From: Axinella damicornis
Lineage: Eukaryota > Porifera > Demospongiae > Axinellida > Axinellidae
Direction: 5' to 3'
Length of the DNA stretch: 64,000 bases
NCBI GenBank assembly: GCA_963931865.1
Contig: OZ007507.1
Span: forward strand, 5,143,148-5,207,147
Position 1 is the first letter of the stretch. Each line of letters opens with the position of its first letter. This document shows, piece by piece, positions 1 through 12,800 of this stretch. Under the pieces are notes generated by a model. The model worked only from the letters and a program-made list of their open reading frames with translations. It had not been told where the DNA came from and ran no database searches. Position numbers and translations under genes: made by a program.

Positions 1-20
1 TAGAGACGATCACTGCTCAC

Positions 21-3000
21 TAATATTCTGGATCTCCTCTGCAATCTCTGAGAGTTGGACGACGGTGAAAGAGAGACTGGCTGCCTCCCTTGCTGAGTCC
101 TCCATGTTGTGAGCTTCATCAAGGATGATAATCTGATTTTCAACAGAGATCATCATCTGGAAGGAGAGGGTGAAGGGAAACAAGGGGAGGGAGGGAGGGA
201 GGGAGAGAAGGAGGGAGGGAGGGAGGGAGGGAGGGAGGGAGGGAGGGAGGGAGGGAGGGAGGGAGGGAGGGAGGGAGGGAGGGAGGGAGGGAGGAGGGAG
301 GACCCCGTAATCTATTGAAGACACAAGCCTATTAATTTGTGTCTGACCTGTTTTCGGATCATGGGGTCGATAAGGTAGTTGTAGGGGCAGAATACAATGT
401 CAGCTTCAGCCATTAGATTCCTTGTAGCAAAGTAGGGGCACGCCTGCAAACAAGATTAAGAACAGACAGACCCACCAATCAGTAGCATAGCTTGATTGCA
501 CGTCTTATATTTGGATGTACCCTAACTCTCTTGCCAAGCTTCACCAGATCCTCGATGTCCCAGGCGGTGTTGTAGCCATGGCGACGCAGCTGAGCATGTG
601 TGCTCATTTTCTGCTGCACACCATAGTAGTAAGAACAGCCATCACCCTGCGTATACGCATGTGTGGGAAGACACAGAGGTCAAGGGTAGTCTCAATCCCA
701 GATCAATGAGAAGTCTCATTCTGAGGCCAGTGACAGTCCCTCCCTAGCCTAGTTCCTATACAGCCTGGGAACGAGGCTAAGTCCCATTCCAGACCACTGG
801 GGGCAGTCCCATTCCCAGGCTGGAGACAGTCCCATTCCCAGGCTCAGTTGGGACAGTCCCATTCCCAGCTCAGTGAGGACAGTCCATTTCCCAGACCAGT
901 GATGGCAAATGAGGGTAGTCTCTTCCCAAGTTTGCATTCTACCAGTCGCCAGTCAAGTCTGACACCAAAGAAATGCATCACTCTTATTGTACATGCACAT
1001 ATCAATCCTTGAATCTCCCTCACGTATGTGCGCATGAGATTACCTCCAAAGTGCGCAGCCTACCTCTTCCCCTTCCAGCAGATTCCGGCACTCCTCATTC
1101 TTGTTCTTCCCTTTGGACACGGTGGGGTGGATGCACGTGTGCACGCGACTGGCAAGGATGCTCATGCTGAAGAGAAGCACACCACATGCAAATGTAACCA
1201 AGCACTCCAGCATTAACTAAACTAACAAACTCCATGGGCCGTCCCTCCCTCCAACTGTCCCTAGTTTGCACTGACAGCCCATGACAAAAGAATGCCTCAA
1301 AAAAACTGCCGTGAGAAAGATGCCCCAGTGTTTCACATGGGTGATAGCTTGAATAAGGTCTGCTGGAGGTGGGACAGGCCTCTGCGGGAACACGAAGCAC
1401 CTCCGAGCACCAACTTCAGCGGTGAGCTGCAATCGTGGTCTTAGCACTGCCACCACACTTCAAAAGAGCTGGCGCCAGGCCTGTGTAGGCTGGCTAACTA
1501 GGTTTCAAAAGCACTGGCTCAGAACTGCGTAAATATGGGATTACCACCGGTAGTTACCACTCTAACGGCAGAAACAGCCCCTGACAAAAGAATGCCTCAA
1601 AAAGCTGCCCTGAGAAAGATGCCCCAGTGTTTCACACAGGTGGTGCATGTGTTAGCTCAATAAGGTCTGTTGGAGGTAGGGCAGGCCAGGAACAAGGCTG
1701 AGTACACCTACGGCGTGCTGCTGTATTCCGTTCTCCCCATCTCGTGAATGATCTGCATAATCTGCTTATGTGTCCTGGTGGCAAAAAAAATCTTCGTCCT
1801 ACAGGTAGAAAGTGAAAAAAAAAGGCAAAATGAAAGTTGGAAAATTAAGGAAATAAAAAGTTGGAGATGCTGGGTTTCGAACCCAGGACCTTCTGCATGC
1901 AAAGCAGACGCTCTACCGCTGAGCTACATCCCCACCTGGCAGACTAGGCAACAAATAAGGAAGTTATTGATGCAGGTTGCCAACACAACCACGGTTATTC
2001 CACCCACTAACTCCTAGCCTTGTTCCCAGGCCCCGCCCAGCTTTTCATCGCTTGCAGTAAAAGCGGAGAGAGCCTGGTATGTTTCCTCACATGAGCATTA
2101 CATAATCGACAAATGCCCAAGATTTTCAGAACGAAAAAGCGAAGTTTCGCATATTGTTCAACCAACTACACGTTCAACGCTTGGCGTGTATGACAGTTGC
2201 CCCCCGCTAGCCAGATACGAGTGCTGGTACCTTAGCTTTTCTTGCTGTTCTGAGTCCCAGATCGCCCACATTCAATTTAGTCCTTTTTACGTACATGTAC
2301 CAGCTTTCTACCACTTGACATCATGCACGTGAGGAAACATACCAGGCCCTCCGCTTTTGTGCAACCGAAAGCGGCGTACAGGCCTGGGAACGAGGCTATC
2401 TAGGTCCAACTTCACGTTCAGTTTGCCATTTTCAATGAGGGAAAAAGACCCACGACCAGAAAGTAAGTACAATAGCAACAAAAGTATCCCACACAGCACA
2501 GTGCTCACTTAGGCAAGATTGGTCCACCTATGAGTGCCTCATCCTCTTTCACACCGCAGCCACACGTGGGACAGGGGGTGACAGGATCACAGGAAGCTCC
2601 CATGCCTTGTGGTTCGACTTTCGGGACACCTACAAAAGCAGAAAATAAACAAAGATAAAATTCAGTTGTCACATACTGAAACACTTGTATCAGACAAAAG
2701 TTTAGCGGAGAAAATAACTACAAATAACTAGCAATTTACTTCCTGTCTTCTTGATGAATGCAGTCCTCTGATTGGTCAAACCAAATGTTAATTGTGCACC
2801 TGTAGATTATGCTCAAAATTGGCTCATTACGTCATTTGGCAATTCCCCATTGTTAATCAATCATGCTTGATGGCACAGTGATGACACTGATCAAAGCTCA
2901 GCCATTATGCTTGTGGAACACGGCTAATAATAACTAGTGGAATGTGCGACATCGTGGGGCGAGCATGAGCGAGTGCACATGGAACAGTTGTACATACAAG

Positions 3001-6000
3001 ACTGTCATCAGAGTGTGATGCTTGAGCACAGCACAAACTCAGGTCACAGAGAGTCAGGCCACCATATGCACAACACAGGAACTGCGAGTCACACTAGCTG
3101 AAGCAGTCTAGCGGTGATATGGCAGATAACACACAACCTATATGCTGCTGCACACTGGTCCAGCACACCATGTGTTCTACAGGACATGCCATGTACAGCT
3201 CAGAGGTCGATGCATAGGGTCCACTAGTGGTGTTCGTCTCTGTTGCCGCCACTGAGGAGGTACAGAGGTCGACTGTTCACGGTCGCCCATCGCTCTAGGC
3301 CTCTAACCAATGAATATATAGGTAGGTCATGAGCGGTCTGCGTCTTTGTTGTTGCCATCGTCCATCAACAGTACAGGTAGACTTAAAGTCTCGGTACCAG
3401 ACTCTCTCTCACACACGGCGGAAATTTACGTTACGATGTCCGGAAATGAATGCAAAGTTTCGTACGTTATATTCCATGCGCCAGATTTACGGTATAGGAG
3501 ACAAATCAATCGACAACACTCACTCACTCAGCGCGAGCCACACTCGACTACGACTAGTGTGGAGCTTGCTCACGCTCGCCCAATCACCTTGAATTAGCAG
3601 CACTCCATTGTTTGCCTAACAGCAGGGCCCTGAGAGCTACCAATACGCTAGTAGTGGTAGTAGAACAGAATCAGTGTCAGGCTCAGCATCATTGTCAGGC
3701 TCAGCGGTGCTGAGGGACTGCATGGCCACCATTACCAATTCACCATGTGGCTACTGTGGACACTATATAGCCTCTCTAAAACTCCACTTGCGCCATTTTG
3801 TGCATTATTCAAAATACCGTATACCGGGGAATTTTGGCGGCCATTAAATTTGGCGAAATCGCCTGAAATGGCTCGGTATAAAATATAAAATTTGGCGATT
3901 GACAGAAAAACAATATGACGTAACTATGCGCACCGCGAGTGCGACATGACTGTACTTCTGACACGAGATCGAGAAACCCCGACCCCAGGACGAAGACGTA
4001 CGAAATAGAGAGCAGTGTCATCGCCATCGCGTTTCAGTGGCATCTAGAGGCCCACAATCGGCGAACAGCTATCCGGGAGGTCAGCACTGTCCAGGATGCG
4101 TACGCGTACGCTGTGGCATGCTAGCGCTGTGGCAGTAATGCACGACACAGGTACACAGTAGGCCATGACCTTGATAATAATTTTCAGCAGCCTGTACGCT
4201 TTAATTCGGTGCACTTCTGTGAAGTAGTAGGCGCTTCTCCATAGACCTTGCTCAGCAGGTAGTACGTTGGGTTGCCTCGCCGCGCGCGCCAACAGTCGAT
4301 CTGGCCGGTCGTTTAATTTGGCAATTTTTTTTGATTTGGCGGCTGACTTCCGAATCGCCAAATCGGCAAATTAAAACGGTCGCCAAAATTTCCCGGTATA
4401 CGGTAGACTTCAGATCGGTACCAATAATCATGCTGCCTGCATGTATGCCACCTAACTGTGATACAACTTGTCAACTCAAGTACCAGCCAACCCACGTACC
4501 TGAGTCCATAATCTGGTTCTGCGGCAGTCCGAGGCCAGAAGTCAGTGAGGGACCATCCTTCAGTTCTATCCTCCACGAGGGACGGCCGTCATCACCCTCC
4601 TCCCCCTCACAGGCACCATCACTGGTGTCTTCATAAACGACTCCCATATGCTTGCCATTTCCCTTCTTCCTCTTCGAGGTCTGCATTGAATAACACCATG
4701 ATTCCTTCAACACAAAGCTCTTGGCTTGCTACATGTACGTATGTCTGCAAATGAACTGTGCATTACCAAGTGTGACAGTGGAACTTTAGCGTAGCAAAAC
4801 TATACGCTACTTAGATCATTTTGAGCAACTTGAGGGCAACATAATGACCAGTGGATGCTGATTTGAGGGCAATGCGGTGACCAGATGGTGCTGAAGGCAA
4901 TGCATTGACCAGACAGTGCTGATTTGAGGTAATGAATCAAGCATAGGGTGCTGATTAGTCATCAAGTTTGGTTACTCAAAGTTGTGCTAGTGCTATCCAC
5001 TATAGGAACTGAACTCACTGGTCCAGATGCTCCAGGAGTACGGAATCTCTTCTTTGACTGCTTGAAGTCCGCCTCAAGTGAATCATCCTGCTCCCTTCTC
5101 TCTTCTGTACCTCCCTCTTTCCCCTCTCCCTCCTCCTCCTTCTCCTCCTGCTTCACACTAGGGTTGCTGTCAGCCTTCCCTTCATTGCCGCTGGCAGGTT
5201 CAATCTCTGCACGACAACCAACTCCATTTCTTGAGATGGGTACTCTTTCCCGCTCTGAGCTGTCCACCGACACAACCTGGACCTCAGGTGCACATGCACT
5301 ATTGCTGCAATTGACTTCTACACCCACGCAAGCATGCGGGGCAGATGGCATGCATAGTTGAGGTTTAGCATCTGTCTTCTCAGTGGTGGAGAGAGCAGAG
5401 GGATTGGGTGAGGTGGGCACTGGATTTACTTCCAGCAGTTTCCGCTCACTGTTTACGGTGGCAGCTGAAGCACTAGCAGGAGGAGGAGAGAGAGGAGACT
5501 TCTCCTGTTTTAAATGGCAGGCACAGCTACAGCCTGGACCATGGGCCTTGTTAGCTGAGGCTGCAGTAAAGGGTTGGGGGGGGGGGGGGGGGGGGGGGGG
5601 GGAGGGGGAGGGAGGGGAGGGAGGGGGAGGGAGGGGAGGGAGGGGGAGGGAGGGGAGAGGGCGGAGGGAGGGGGAAAGGACAGGGGAGAGGGGGGGAGGG
5701 GGGAACGATGGGGAAAGAGGGAGGAGGGAACCACGGGGAAGGGGGGTTAGGAAGACACTAGAGTAAGCTCGGATCTGATCCAGCTCCCCAAGGGTTGATA
5801 CATAGATGTACACGCTCTAGTAGGAGGCTTATATACAAGCATGTTATCAACTCACGTTGGATTCCAGCAGCCGATTTTTCTGTAAGAGAAAAATGCCATT
5901 TCAGTCTAGACAGTTCACCAGAAGTGAGCAGCTGCTCAATCCCATTATCTCTTTATCTCTGAGCCACCAACAGCAGTGGCAACAAATTGTCTGGTGGGAA

Positions 6001-7585
6001 GGATTACACTATGCAGGTGGTAGCATTCCCATGGGATATGTTATGTTAATTACTTTCAGGCTATCTTCTATGCTTCTTGTACATGAACCCCATGATGCCT
6101 ACCCACTATGGCCTACTCCATAATCCCACCAAGTTTACTTTGTAATACCACCACGTCTACTGTGTAACTTACTATAGACCCATTGCAGCTGACATCATCA
6201 TTTTCAAATGAAAATGGAAAACAGCCGCCATGATGGTCTACCTGGAGATAGCAGCTTCTATGGCGATTTCACTGAACGCAATGATGCACCAACAAATTGG
6301 CAACAATGCAGCTGCATCGTGCTTGTTATGTAAGCTGTAATAAAGTTATAACATTTACCAGTGTATTATGGTACACCAAGATGGCTGCACAAGTTTTAGT
6401 ATATGGAAATTCCACAGGAAAGTGATGTAAGCGCAATGGGTCTACAGGCCTAACTCCTTTACTTCATGGACTAGCTTACGGAACTGCTGTCTCTGCCAAG
6501 CAAGGGTGGAGCAGAGGAGGGCGAGGCTCTTTCCACTGCCAGTGGGGCTCTCTAAGAGGGCATTCTCACTCCTACTCAAAGCCTGGATGATCTGAGAGGG
6601 GGAAGAGAATTCATAAGCGTGAATGAATGACTGAATGAATAATGTTGATGTATTGCAAAGTACATGGCAACATACAAGACCATTAGTACATGTATACACA
6701 AGTACACAATCACAACCAATTAACTGATAGTTCTCATTTTCGTTCAAGTTCTACTCGCTATATTGGACTTTGGATATCTATTCATAGCTTTGTCAGGTCC
6801 TTCCTCGCCTAAACTCAAGGCCAGGTGTTCCACCAACTTCACAGCAAAGCCGTTTCTTTTGTAAAGCAGAGAGAAAACAATTTTTGTACTTTAGATTACT
6901 CCTGGTACCATTGCACTTAGACCCCTTCAATGGCACTGCATGATACTTCTCAATGGGTGTCCAACTTTCGTCTCTTTAGAATTTCGCTCCTGAACACAAA
7001 CACAAGTATCGATCCAGTTTGATGTCGGAGGTTACTTACTGTCTTACTCTTGGTCCGACATGCACTGTCACAGGTACATGTATAGCAGCTGAACCTGCAG
7101 GCTGCACAGCTATGTGATGGTCAGAGCTCTGATCATTTGCAGTAGGCCCAGTGGCACTAAGTCCCAGTTCCTGCCCACTCTTCACACTGAGCTCTAACCG
7201 AGATTCAGTTTCACACCTGCATCGAGCTGCCCCTGATGCTGGTGTTTTTACGTACGTTTGCGGGAAGGTGGAATGATTCTGTGCGGTATAGGCTGAACCC
7301 CATTAGCCTCTCCAGCAGGAGCGACTGCAGAGCTTTAGCAGAGCCACATTTTTGTGCCTCAATTGCATGTCATATTTTAGACCCGATTGTGGCACATTTG
7401 ATCGTAGGTATATTTTATGTCGTTTGAACGTAGTAAATTAGACGGAAAATAACCTCTCATTAGTGCATGAGCATGCGCACATATATCGGGGTGTGGCGGG
7501 AAAGTTGGGTATATAAAGCAGGTATGATGTAGGTAAGCATCTCTCTCGGCATAACCTGTCACGGCAAAGCAGCCACGTAGGTGAT

Positions 7586-7625
<40 letters not shown>

Positions 7626-9518
7626 AGTATGATCGTGTGTCACTTGTGCTTCTTTAAGTCTTTTTACCCAGAGGTATTAGAGGCTATGCTGAGGCACAAC
7701 AAGCTTGCAGCCAGTTCCACACACGGGTGGAAAGGACAGAGGGTGGAGACCATTCTGAAGACATGGAACAGTTATGGACCAATTCGCAACGGACACATTC
7801 TGATGACATGGAACAGTTATGGAAGGACAGTGTCACAGTGGGACTATTCTGACGAAAAGGAACAATTATGGACCAATTCACTGTATTTGGCTATGTTTCA
7901 TAGCTTAGTGGCAGGGATGTCATTTTGTAATATTGGTTGGGTTTTTTCCCATATGAGATGGGTTTTTTGTCTGTGTGCAGGGTTTTTTCCCCTGGGTATC
8001 CTGGCCACATACCCTAAATAAAGGCCCACTGGTCACTCGCGTGACTGTTTTGGCTCATCCCTGCCTGTTGTTGTATTGTGGTTGTGTTACTGTACTCGGC
8101 CGGCACACATTAATGCTTTGCCATCCGTGCAGCTATGCCATGGGTAACCCCAATTCTGTTGTGTGATGCATGGTTTGTGAGTGTTGGTAGGCCTGGTGCA
8201 TGCAGGGCTTCGATGAGAGCTATAGTTTTAACCACCAACTCCGGGTGCTCCATATCCACACACTCAATGGCATAGTCAATGTGTGTAGCCTCAGTCCCAG
8301 GCTTCCCCCCCCCCCATGCAGCAACAAAAACTATGGAGGGGTGAGTCTGGTACGCTTTTACACATGAGGCACGGCAGAGAATTCACGGATATGTCAACAG
8401 TATAAGTTTTGACATCACTCACGTGCAGACTGCGAAGGAGCGTCTGCAGTTTTGATGCACAGAACCGAGAGTTACAAGTCTTGGCCTGTAAAAATACCAC
8501 ACTAGATGGCGCTCATCAATCCTCGGGGACAGATTCTTGCCACCGGACAGTATGGTTGCATTTTGTAGCTTATACTGAACTGCAACGGAATCCCCCCGGC
8601 TGCCTGTATTACCAGGTAACTTTCTCTGCGTCATCGCCATCAGTATAACCTTCTCCATATTGATTTATCGCTGCCACAAAAAGTTGGCACACTCCAGTTG
8701 TGACATAACAGATAAGATAAGATCATTTATAGCAGTGACGTTGACGTGCCACAACATCACATGTGAAAGAGTACCATAGCCTCGTTCCCAGTCCCGGTAC
8801 GAGGTTAAGCATACCAGGCTCTCCCACTCCGTATTTTCGCCGGAATGAGGTTACAATATGTATGTGGGTGTGGGTGCGGATGTGTATGCACACACACTAA
8901 AAATGGAAGCTGCCACAACTCAGACAACAGGCTGCAGTTATAACATCAGTGGCGTAGATTTATAAACTATGACCTCAACAGCTCAGGGGGAGATCACACC
9001 CATACACTCTATAGTCACAGCTGTGACTGCGAGTTAAAACTTTCACTGTACTTTCGCACAGTTCTACAATTGATCGCACTGATTTACAAGGCTTTGACTG
9101 TTCGCCGTGCTGTTTATCAGCTGCCCAGTGTATTAGCTCGCACACCAACTGTTCAAGAAGTTTGAAACAGACGTTTGTTTATCAGCTGTTGACCATTGAC
9201 TTTCCGATAAAAATGCGTAGCGACTCCACCCCTTCCGGGGTCAAGCTGTGTGGTCACAGCAGTGGTTGTGGTGCTTATGGAGTGACCTCCCCTTGCAGCT
9301 ATTTCAGTATCTGGCTCAACATCAAACCACCAGTGACGTTGAAGATCAAGTTTGAAGAGAAAAATTGGACTCGTTGGTACCTTAGCCATCATGGCCATCT
9401 GTGTGGGGTAGGGCTTGCAAGGGAACTTGACGGGCACTCCACCAACGGCATACTCCAGTTGGGCTCTATTTGATGCCGACCCTTCCGTAGTCTTGCGGGG
9501 CCAGACTAACCCTGCCAT
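21..9518 (-). CDS. BRIP1: FANCJ/BRIP1-like Fe-S DEAH DNA helicase, 5' part (cut at window edge)
   Basis: Superfamily-2 5'-3' DNA helicase of the XPD/FANCJ group; in animals it acts in the nucleus in interstrand crosslink repair and replication (family knowledge). Ten phase-consistent exons, in transcript order: 9381-9518 (start ATG at 9518), 6480-6591, 5019-5560, 4500-4680, 2509-2629, 1712-1798, 1064-1166, 521-646, 348-443, 21-156. They encode 547 aa and the gene continues past position 1. Residues about 22-46 match the FANCJ N-terminus ([20 protein letters not shown]). Walker A is SPTGSGKS at 61-68; motif Ia region has ATRTHKQI; motif II is DEAH at 515-518. Four Cys at 405, 420, 432 and 472 have the 15/12/40 spacing I recall for the human FANCJ Fe-S cluster. 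Between motifs I and Ia lies a roughly 280-residue Ser/Pro/Glu-rich insertion carrying basic KKRFR and SKRKK clusters. RTEL1 and DDX11 fit worse because of this insertion and the N-terminus. The C-terminal helicase domain is outside the window. Confidence 0.93.
182..300. repeat. (GGGA)n microsatellite inside an intron
   Basis: Nearly pure GGGA/GGGAG repeat on the plus strand. Read on the helicase coding strand it is a long (TCCC)n tract ending about 25 nt before the acceptor of exon 21-156, so it sits in the polypyrimidine-tract position of that intron. Confidence 0.95.
1862..1933 (-). tRNA. tRNA-Ala (anticodon TGC)
   Basis: A complete 72-nt cloverleaf reads on the minus strand. The 7-bp acceptor stem is GGGGATG pairing with CATCTCC (one G-T pair), followed by discriminator A. 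The D arm has TAGCTCAGCGGTAGAGC, which is also a good A box. The anticodon arm is TCTGC-TTTGCAT-GCAGA, giving anticodon TGC. The T arm contains GGTTCGAAACC, a good B box. There is no intron, and CCA is not encoded, as expected in eukaryotes. It lies inside the intron between helicase exons 2509-2629 and 1712-1798, on the same strand as the host gene, so it would be transcribed separately by RNA polymerase III. Confidence 0.93.
2950..3590. mobile_element. Putative TIR element in the helicase intron
   Basis: The left end has GTGGGGCGAGCATGAGCGAG and the right end has an imperfect inverted copy (GCTTGCTCACGCTCGCCC near 3560-3580). Similar sequence recurs around 52250-52380 (GGGGCGAGCCTGACAATTGC, GACTGTCATCAGAATGTGAG) and shorter end pieces at 53185-53222. 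This suggests a dispersed family. No transposase-like reading frame is visible, and the boundaries are approximate. Confidence 0.5.
3815..4405. mobile_element. Non-autonomous TIR element (MITE) with TACCGTA ends
   Basis: The left end TACCGTATACCGGGGAATTT is mirrored by the right end AAATTTCCCGGTATACGGTA. The terminal inverted repeats are about 30 bp with few mismatches, and inner sequence rich in TTTGGCGA is also partly inverted. Length is 591 bp with no transposase. It lies in the helicase intron between exons 4500-4680 and 2509-2629 and is probably spliced out harmlessly. Confidence 0.75.
5576..5756. repeat. Poly-G run plus GGGA-rich purine tract
   Basis: A 27-base G run (5576-5602) is followed by about 150 bp of GGGAGG-type purine repeat. 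On the helicase coding strand this is a C/T tract ending 15 nt before the acceptor of exon 5019-5560. Long Pro- or Gly-rich translations of this stretch are artefacts of the repeat. Confidence 0.9.
7588..7625. repeat. 38-base poly-C tract
   Basis: Uninterrupted run of 38 C on the plus strand, inside the helicase first large intron (6592-9380). The rest of that 2.8-kb intron shows imperfect repeats around 7740-7885 built on GGAACAGTTATGG, and no supportable exon. Confidence 0.95.
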
Positions 9519-9809
9519 GAGTCTAACAAGCTAGTCCTTCGACTAGTGCTTGATTGCTTGCCACAGAGGCCAGACTCGCTGGTGGGGCAGGGGAAGGGGT
9601 GGTCAGCAAATTCAGCAGGGATACGTATATATGGTAGAGTAGAGTAGCACTGGAAACAAGTACTGCATGCCCGCGCCAAGTTCTAAAATCACGTGCGTTC
9701 AGTAGGGAATTCCCCAAACCGCATGTGACCTACAGCTGCAAGGAGCGCACACTATTAAACTTTGTGTGTAGTGATTTAGCCGAATATGAGTAGCTTTTAC
9801 TGACAACCC
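9519..9809. promoter_or_regulatory. Head-to-head intergenic region, likely bidirectional promoter
   Basis: Only 291 bp separate the divergent start codons of the helicase (ATG at 9518, minus) and the SLC13 transporter (ATG at 9810, plus). Such spacing in a gene-dense genome usually means shared core promoter elements. No convincing TATA box was seen near either start. The role is inferred from geometry only. Confidence 0.5.
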
Positions 9810-12800
9810 ATGGCCGCAGAATCTGATGCTACCGTCACCGTGATGGCCACCTCAGACACTGAGGCACTCCTGGCTGGCCCCCGGCACACCGGGTCAGAAG
9901 ATGGTAGTGCTGCTGGAACAAAAGGTGGAGCAACGGGGTGTTTAATTATGTGTAATCTACAACAAATGACTGCAGCGGAGAGTGAGAAAGAGTACTGCAT
10001 GCCCTATGGATTGGAAGGGGGTGGGGCTGTAGGATCACATGACAGCATGTGGATGTTGTGGAATGCTTGATAAAACTCCCTGATCTCCAGACATCCTGTA
10101 CAGGTACATCTGGATTTTGTGAGAACCCACCTTCAAGTTATAAATAAATACCCACGCATACCTGTATTTGGCATAGCAACAAGAGTGTATGATGACATCA
10201 TCGATATATTCATTGTGTCTGTCACTGTGGTGCAGACGATGTCATTATGTACTCTTGAACTCCCTACGGCATTGCATATAATTATCATGTACCTTTCTGC
10301 CTATGCTTGCAATCGATAGTTGAGCCTCAGCAAAGACGAGGAGTGAAACATGTGGCTGGAAAGTGTTGGAGGCATCCAATTACCAGTTTTCTGAAGAATT
10401 GGTGGAAGCTCTTCGTGATTGTTCTAACACCACTCGTCTTTGCTCCACTTCCCATCTTATGGACAGCTAAGGTACACATTGTATACTGCTGGAACTCTTT
10501 CAGGAGCTGTTTATATTTAGCATTTTGCCGTCTACATACGTTGCATGTGTTCTTGTTGCCTTCTGCGGCCGGATACACCATTGGTATCATAGTGCTTGAG
10601 GCAATAGAGATAGCCTCGTTCCTACTGCAAGCGGCGAAAAGCTTGGTGGGGGCTGGGAACAAGGCAACAATAGAGATATATAACTCTTGCCCAAATACTG
10701 TAATGCTGTCAAGAAAAGTATTCATTGCATTTTCAGGCTGCCAAGGCTGCCTATGCTATCGCCATCATCGCAGTGTACTGGGTGACAGAGGTTGTTCCTA
10801 TAGCTGCAACTGCTCTCCTTCCCCTCATACTGTTTCCCGCCCTTGGGGTGCTCAGTGCTGAGCAAACAGCCATAAATTACCTCAGGGACAACAACATGCT
10901 GTTTGTGGGTGGACTTATGATGGCCGTGGCCATTGAGAAATGGAACCTGCACAAGCGAATGGCACTGCTTGTGTTGTTGGCTGTTGGATCGAAGCCAATG
11001 TGGTAACTATTCAGAGTAACCTCATTCACAGGACACATCTCAATATTTTTATTCTAGTCCCGTTCCCACCACAAGTATTTCATCGCTTCCAGTATGAAAT
11101 ACGGCCGTATTTGATACTGGAAGCAATGAAATACTGGTGGTGGGAATGGCCTGAGAATGAGGCTAGAATGGATCTATGTTTCTCTGTTTTCAGGTTGTTG
11201 CTGGGTTTCATGGGTACCACTGCCTTCCTCTCAATGTGGATCAGTAACACGGCCACTGCTGCCATGATGCTCCCCATTGCACATGCAGTACTGGAGGAAA
11301 TCAAGGAGGAAAATGAAATTGTCTCTCAGAAACCACAAAGTTACAGTGCAGTTGGAGATCAGGGCACTTCTGCAAGATATGTGAAGAACTACAATAGCAC
11401 CACCCATGAAGCTAATGAACATGTGTATTTGGAGCTGTCCGGCAATGAGTCTGGTGGACGAGGACAGTCCGTAGGAAATAGTACGTTGCCTAGTAGCATT
11501 GAGGAAGGCTCTGTCAGTGGGGGAGGACCCGAGTCTCATTCTGTTGACAGTGAGGTACAGCCCCACCACTCAGAGGATCTCACCGGAAGTGTAACAACTG
11601 CCAGTCACCACAGAGATGACAAAGAAGAGGAGGAAAATTTTGTTGCTGAAGAAAAGACACCTGTAGATTGTACTTCAGAAAAAGCTTCTGATAGTGTGGC
11701 TGCTGACAAGAGATTCAAACGTTTGACAAAGGCCCTCATGTTGGGAGTGGCTTATGCTGCCAACATTGGTGGAACTGCCACCCTCACAGGCACTGGACCC
11801 AACATAGTGCTCAGTGAACAGGCCAGGTCAGAAAATATATTTCGTAAGAAATTCTGTCCATGCAGTGAACATTACAGACTGAGGATGGGTAATGGCATTT
11901 CCACTTGTTCCTTTATCTAAATATCTGCTTTGTATATCATGTCCTTTATGTCCCTTCTGCCTACATATCCATGTAGGGCCATACGTATACTTTAATTCTC
12001 TGTCTTATTATTTCTGCATTCATCTTTTAGAGAGTTTGGAGTGAACTTTGGGCTGTGGTTCATCTTCGCAACACCTGCAATGATCCTCGCCCTGGTCGTA
12101 GCTTGGGTTTATCTCTCCCTTCTCTACTGTGATGACAGGTGTGATTATGCATGTGTACTTCCCTTTTATTGGGGAAGTATGCATGCAGTATGCAGTGAAA
12201 GCAGAGCAGGAGAGGACTAGCCTCGTTCCGCAGGCCTCTGCCGAGATTTTTTTTCTCACAGCCATGGAGAAAAATCGGATTTTTCTCCACGGCTGTGAGA
12301 TAAAATATGGGCAGAGACCTGGGGATGAGGCTAGGAGAAGACTGGGTGCAAGGCTTGGAGCCTTGACTTCAATGTGTATAGGGCTGTGGAATGAGGCTTA
12401 CATTCTTCATCCCTTAGCTTGACATGCAACATCACCTTCAGGCAAGCTGGCTTAATTTTTATCCACACTGTAGCTTCCAGTGGTGCAAGCGCAAGCTATT
12501 AAGGAGGAAGGTGTACTCTATGCAGAGTAAGAATGTGAAGAAAGTTATCAGAGAACAATACAAGAAACTCGGCAGAATCAGGTAGATTAATAACTCACTG
12601 CATAATAAGTTGGCTATTCAAAACCTTTAATACATCCTGTTGTGTAGGTATGCCGAGGTGCTTGTGCTGATAATGTTTGTGTTCCTTGCTCTGTTGTGGC
12701 TGCTCCGAGAGCCCAAGTTCATTCCTGGCTGGGGAAGCTTCTTCGAAACTGAGGAGGATGGAAAAAGGTACATTTTGTACACAACAAATATATGACCGAT

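Noticed and set aside
109..324. Repetitive Gly/Arg and Ser/Leu/Pro frames
   Set aside because: Artefacts of the (GGGA)n microsatellite; the real coding part is exon 21-156 only.
5383..5813. Long Gly/Glu-rich (plus) and Pro-rich (minus) open frames
   Set aside because: They are translations of the poly-G/GGGA tract. The splice acceptor at 5561 excludes the Pro-rich part from the helicase protein.
21..9518. Helicase assigned to RTEL1, DDX11 or XPD
   Set aside because: The N-terminal [17 protein letters not shown] block, the Cys-bounded insertion between motifs I and Ia, and the 15/12/40 Fe-S spacing fit FANCJ better.
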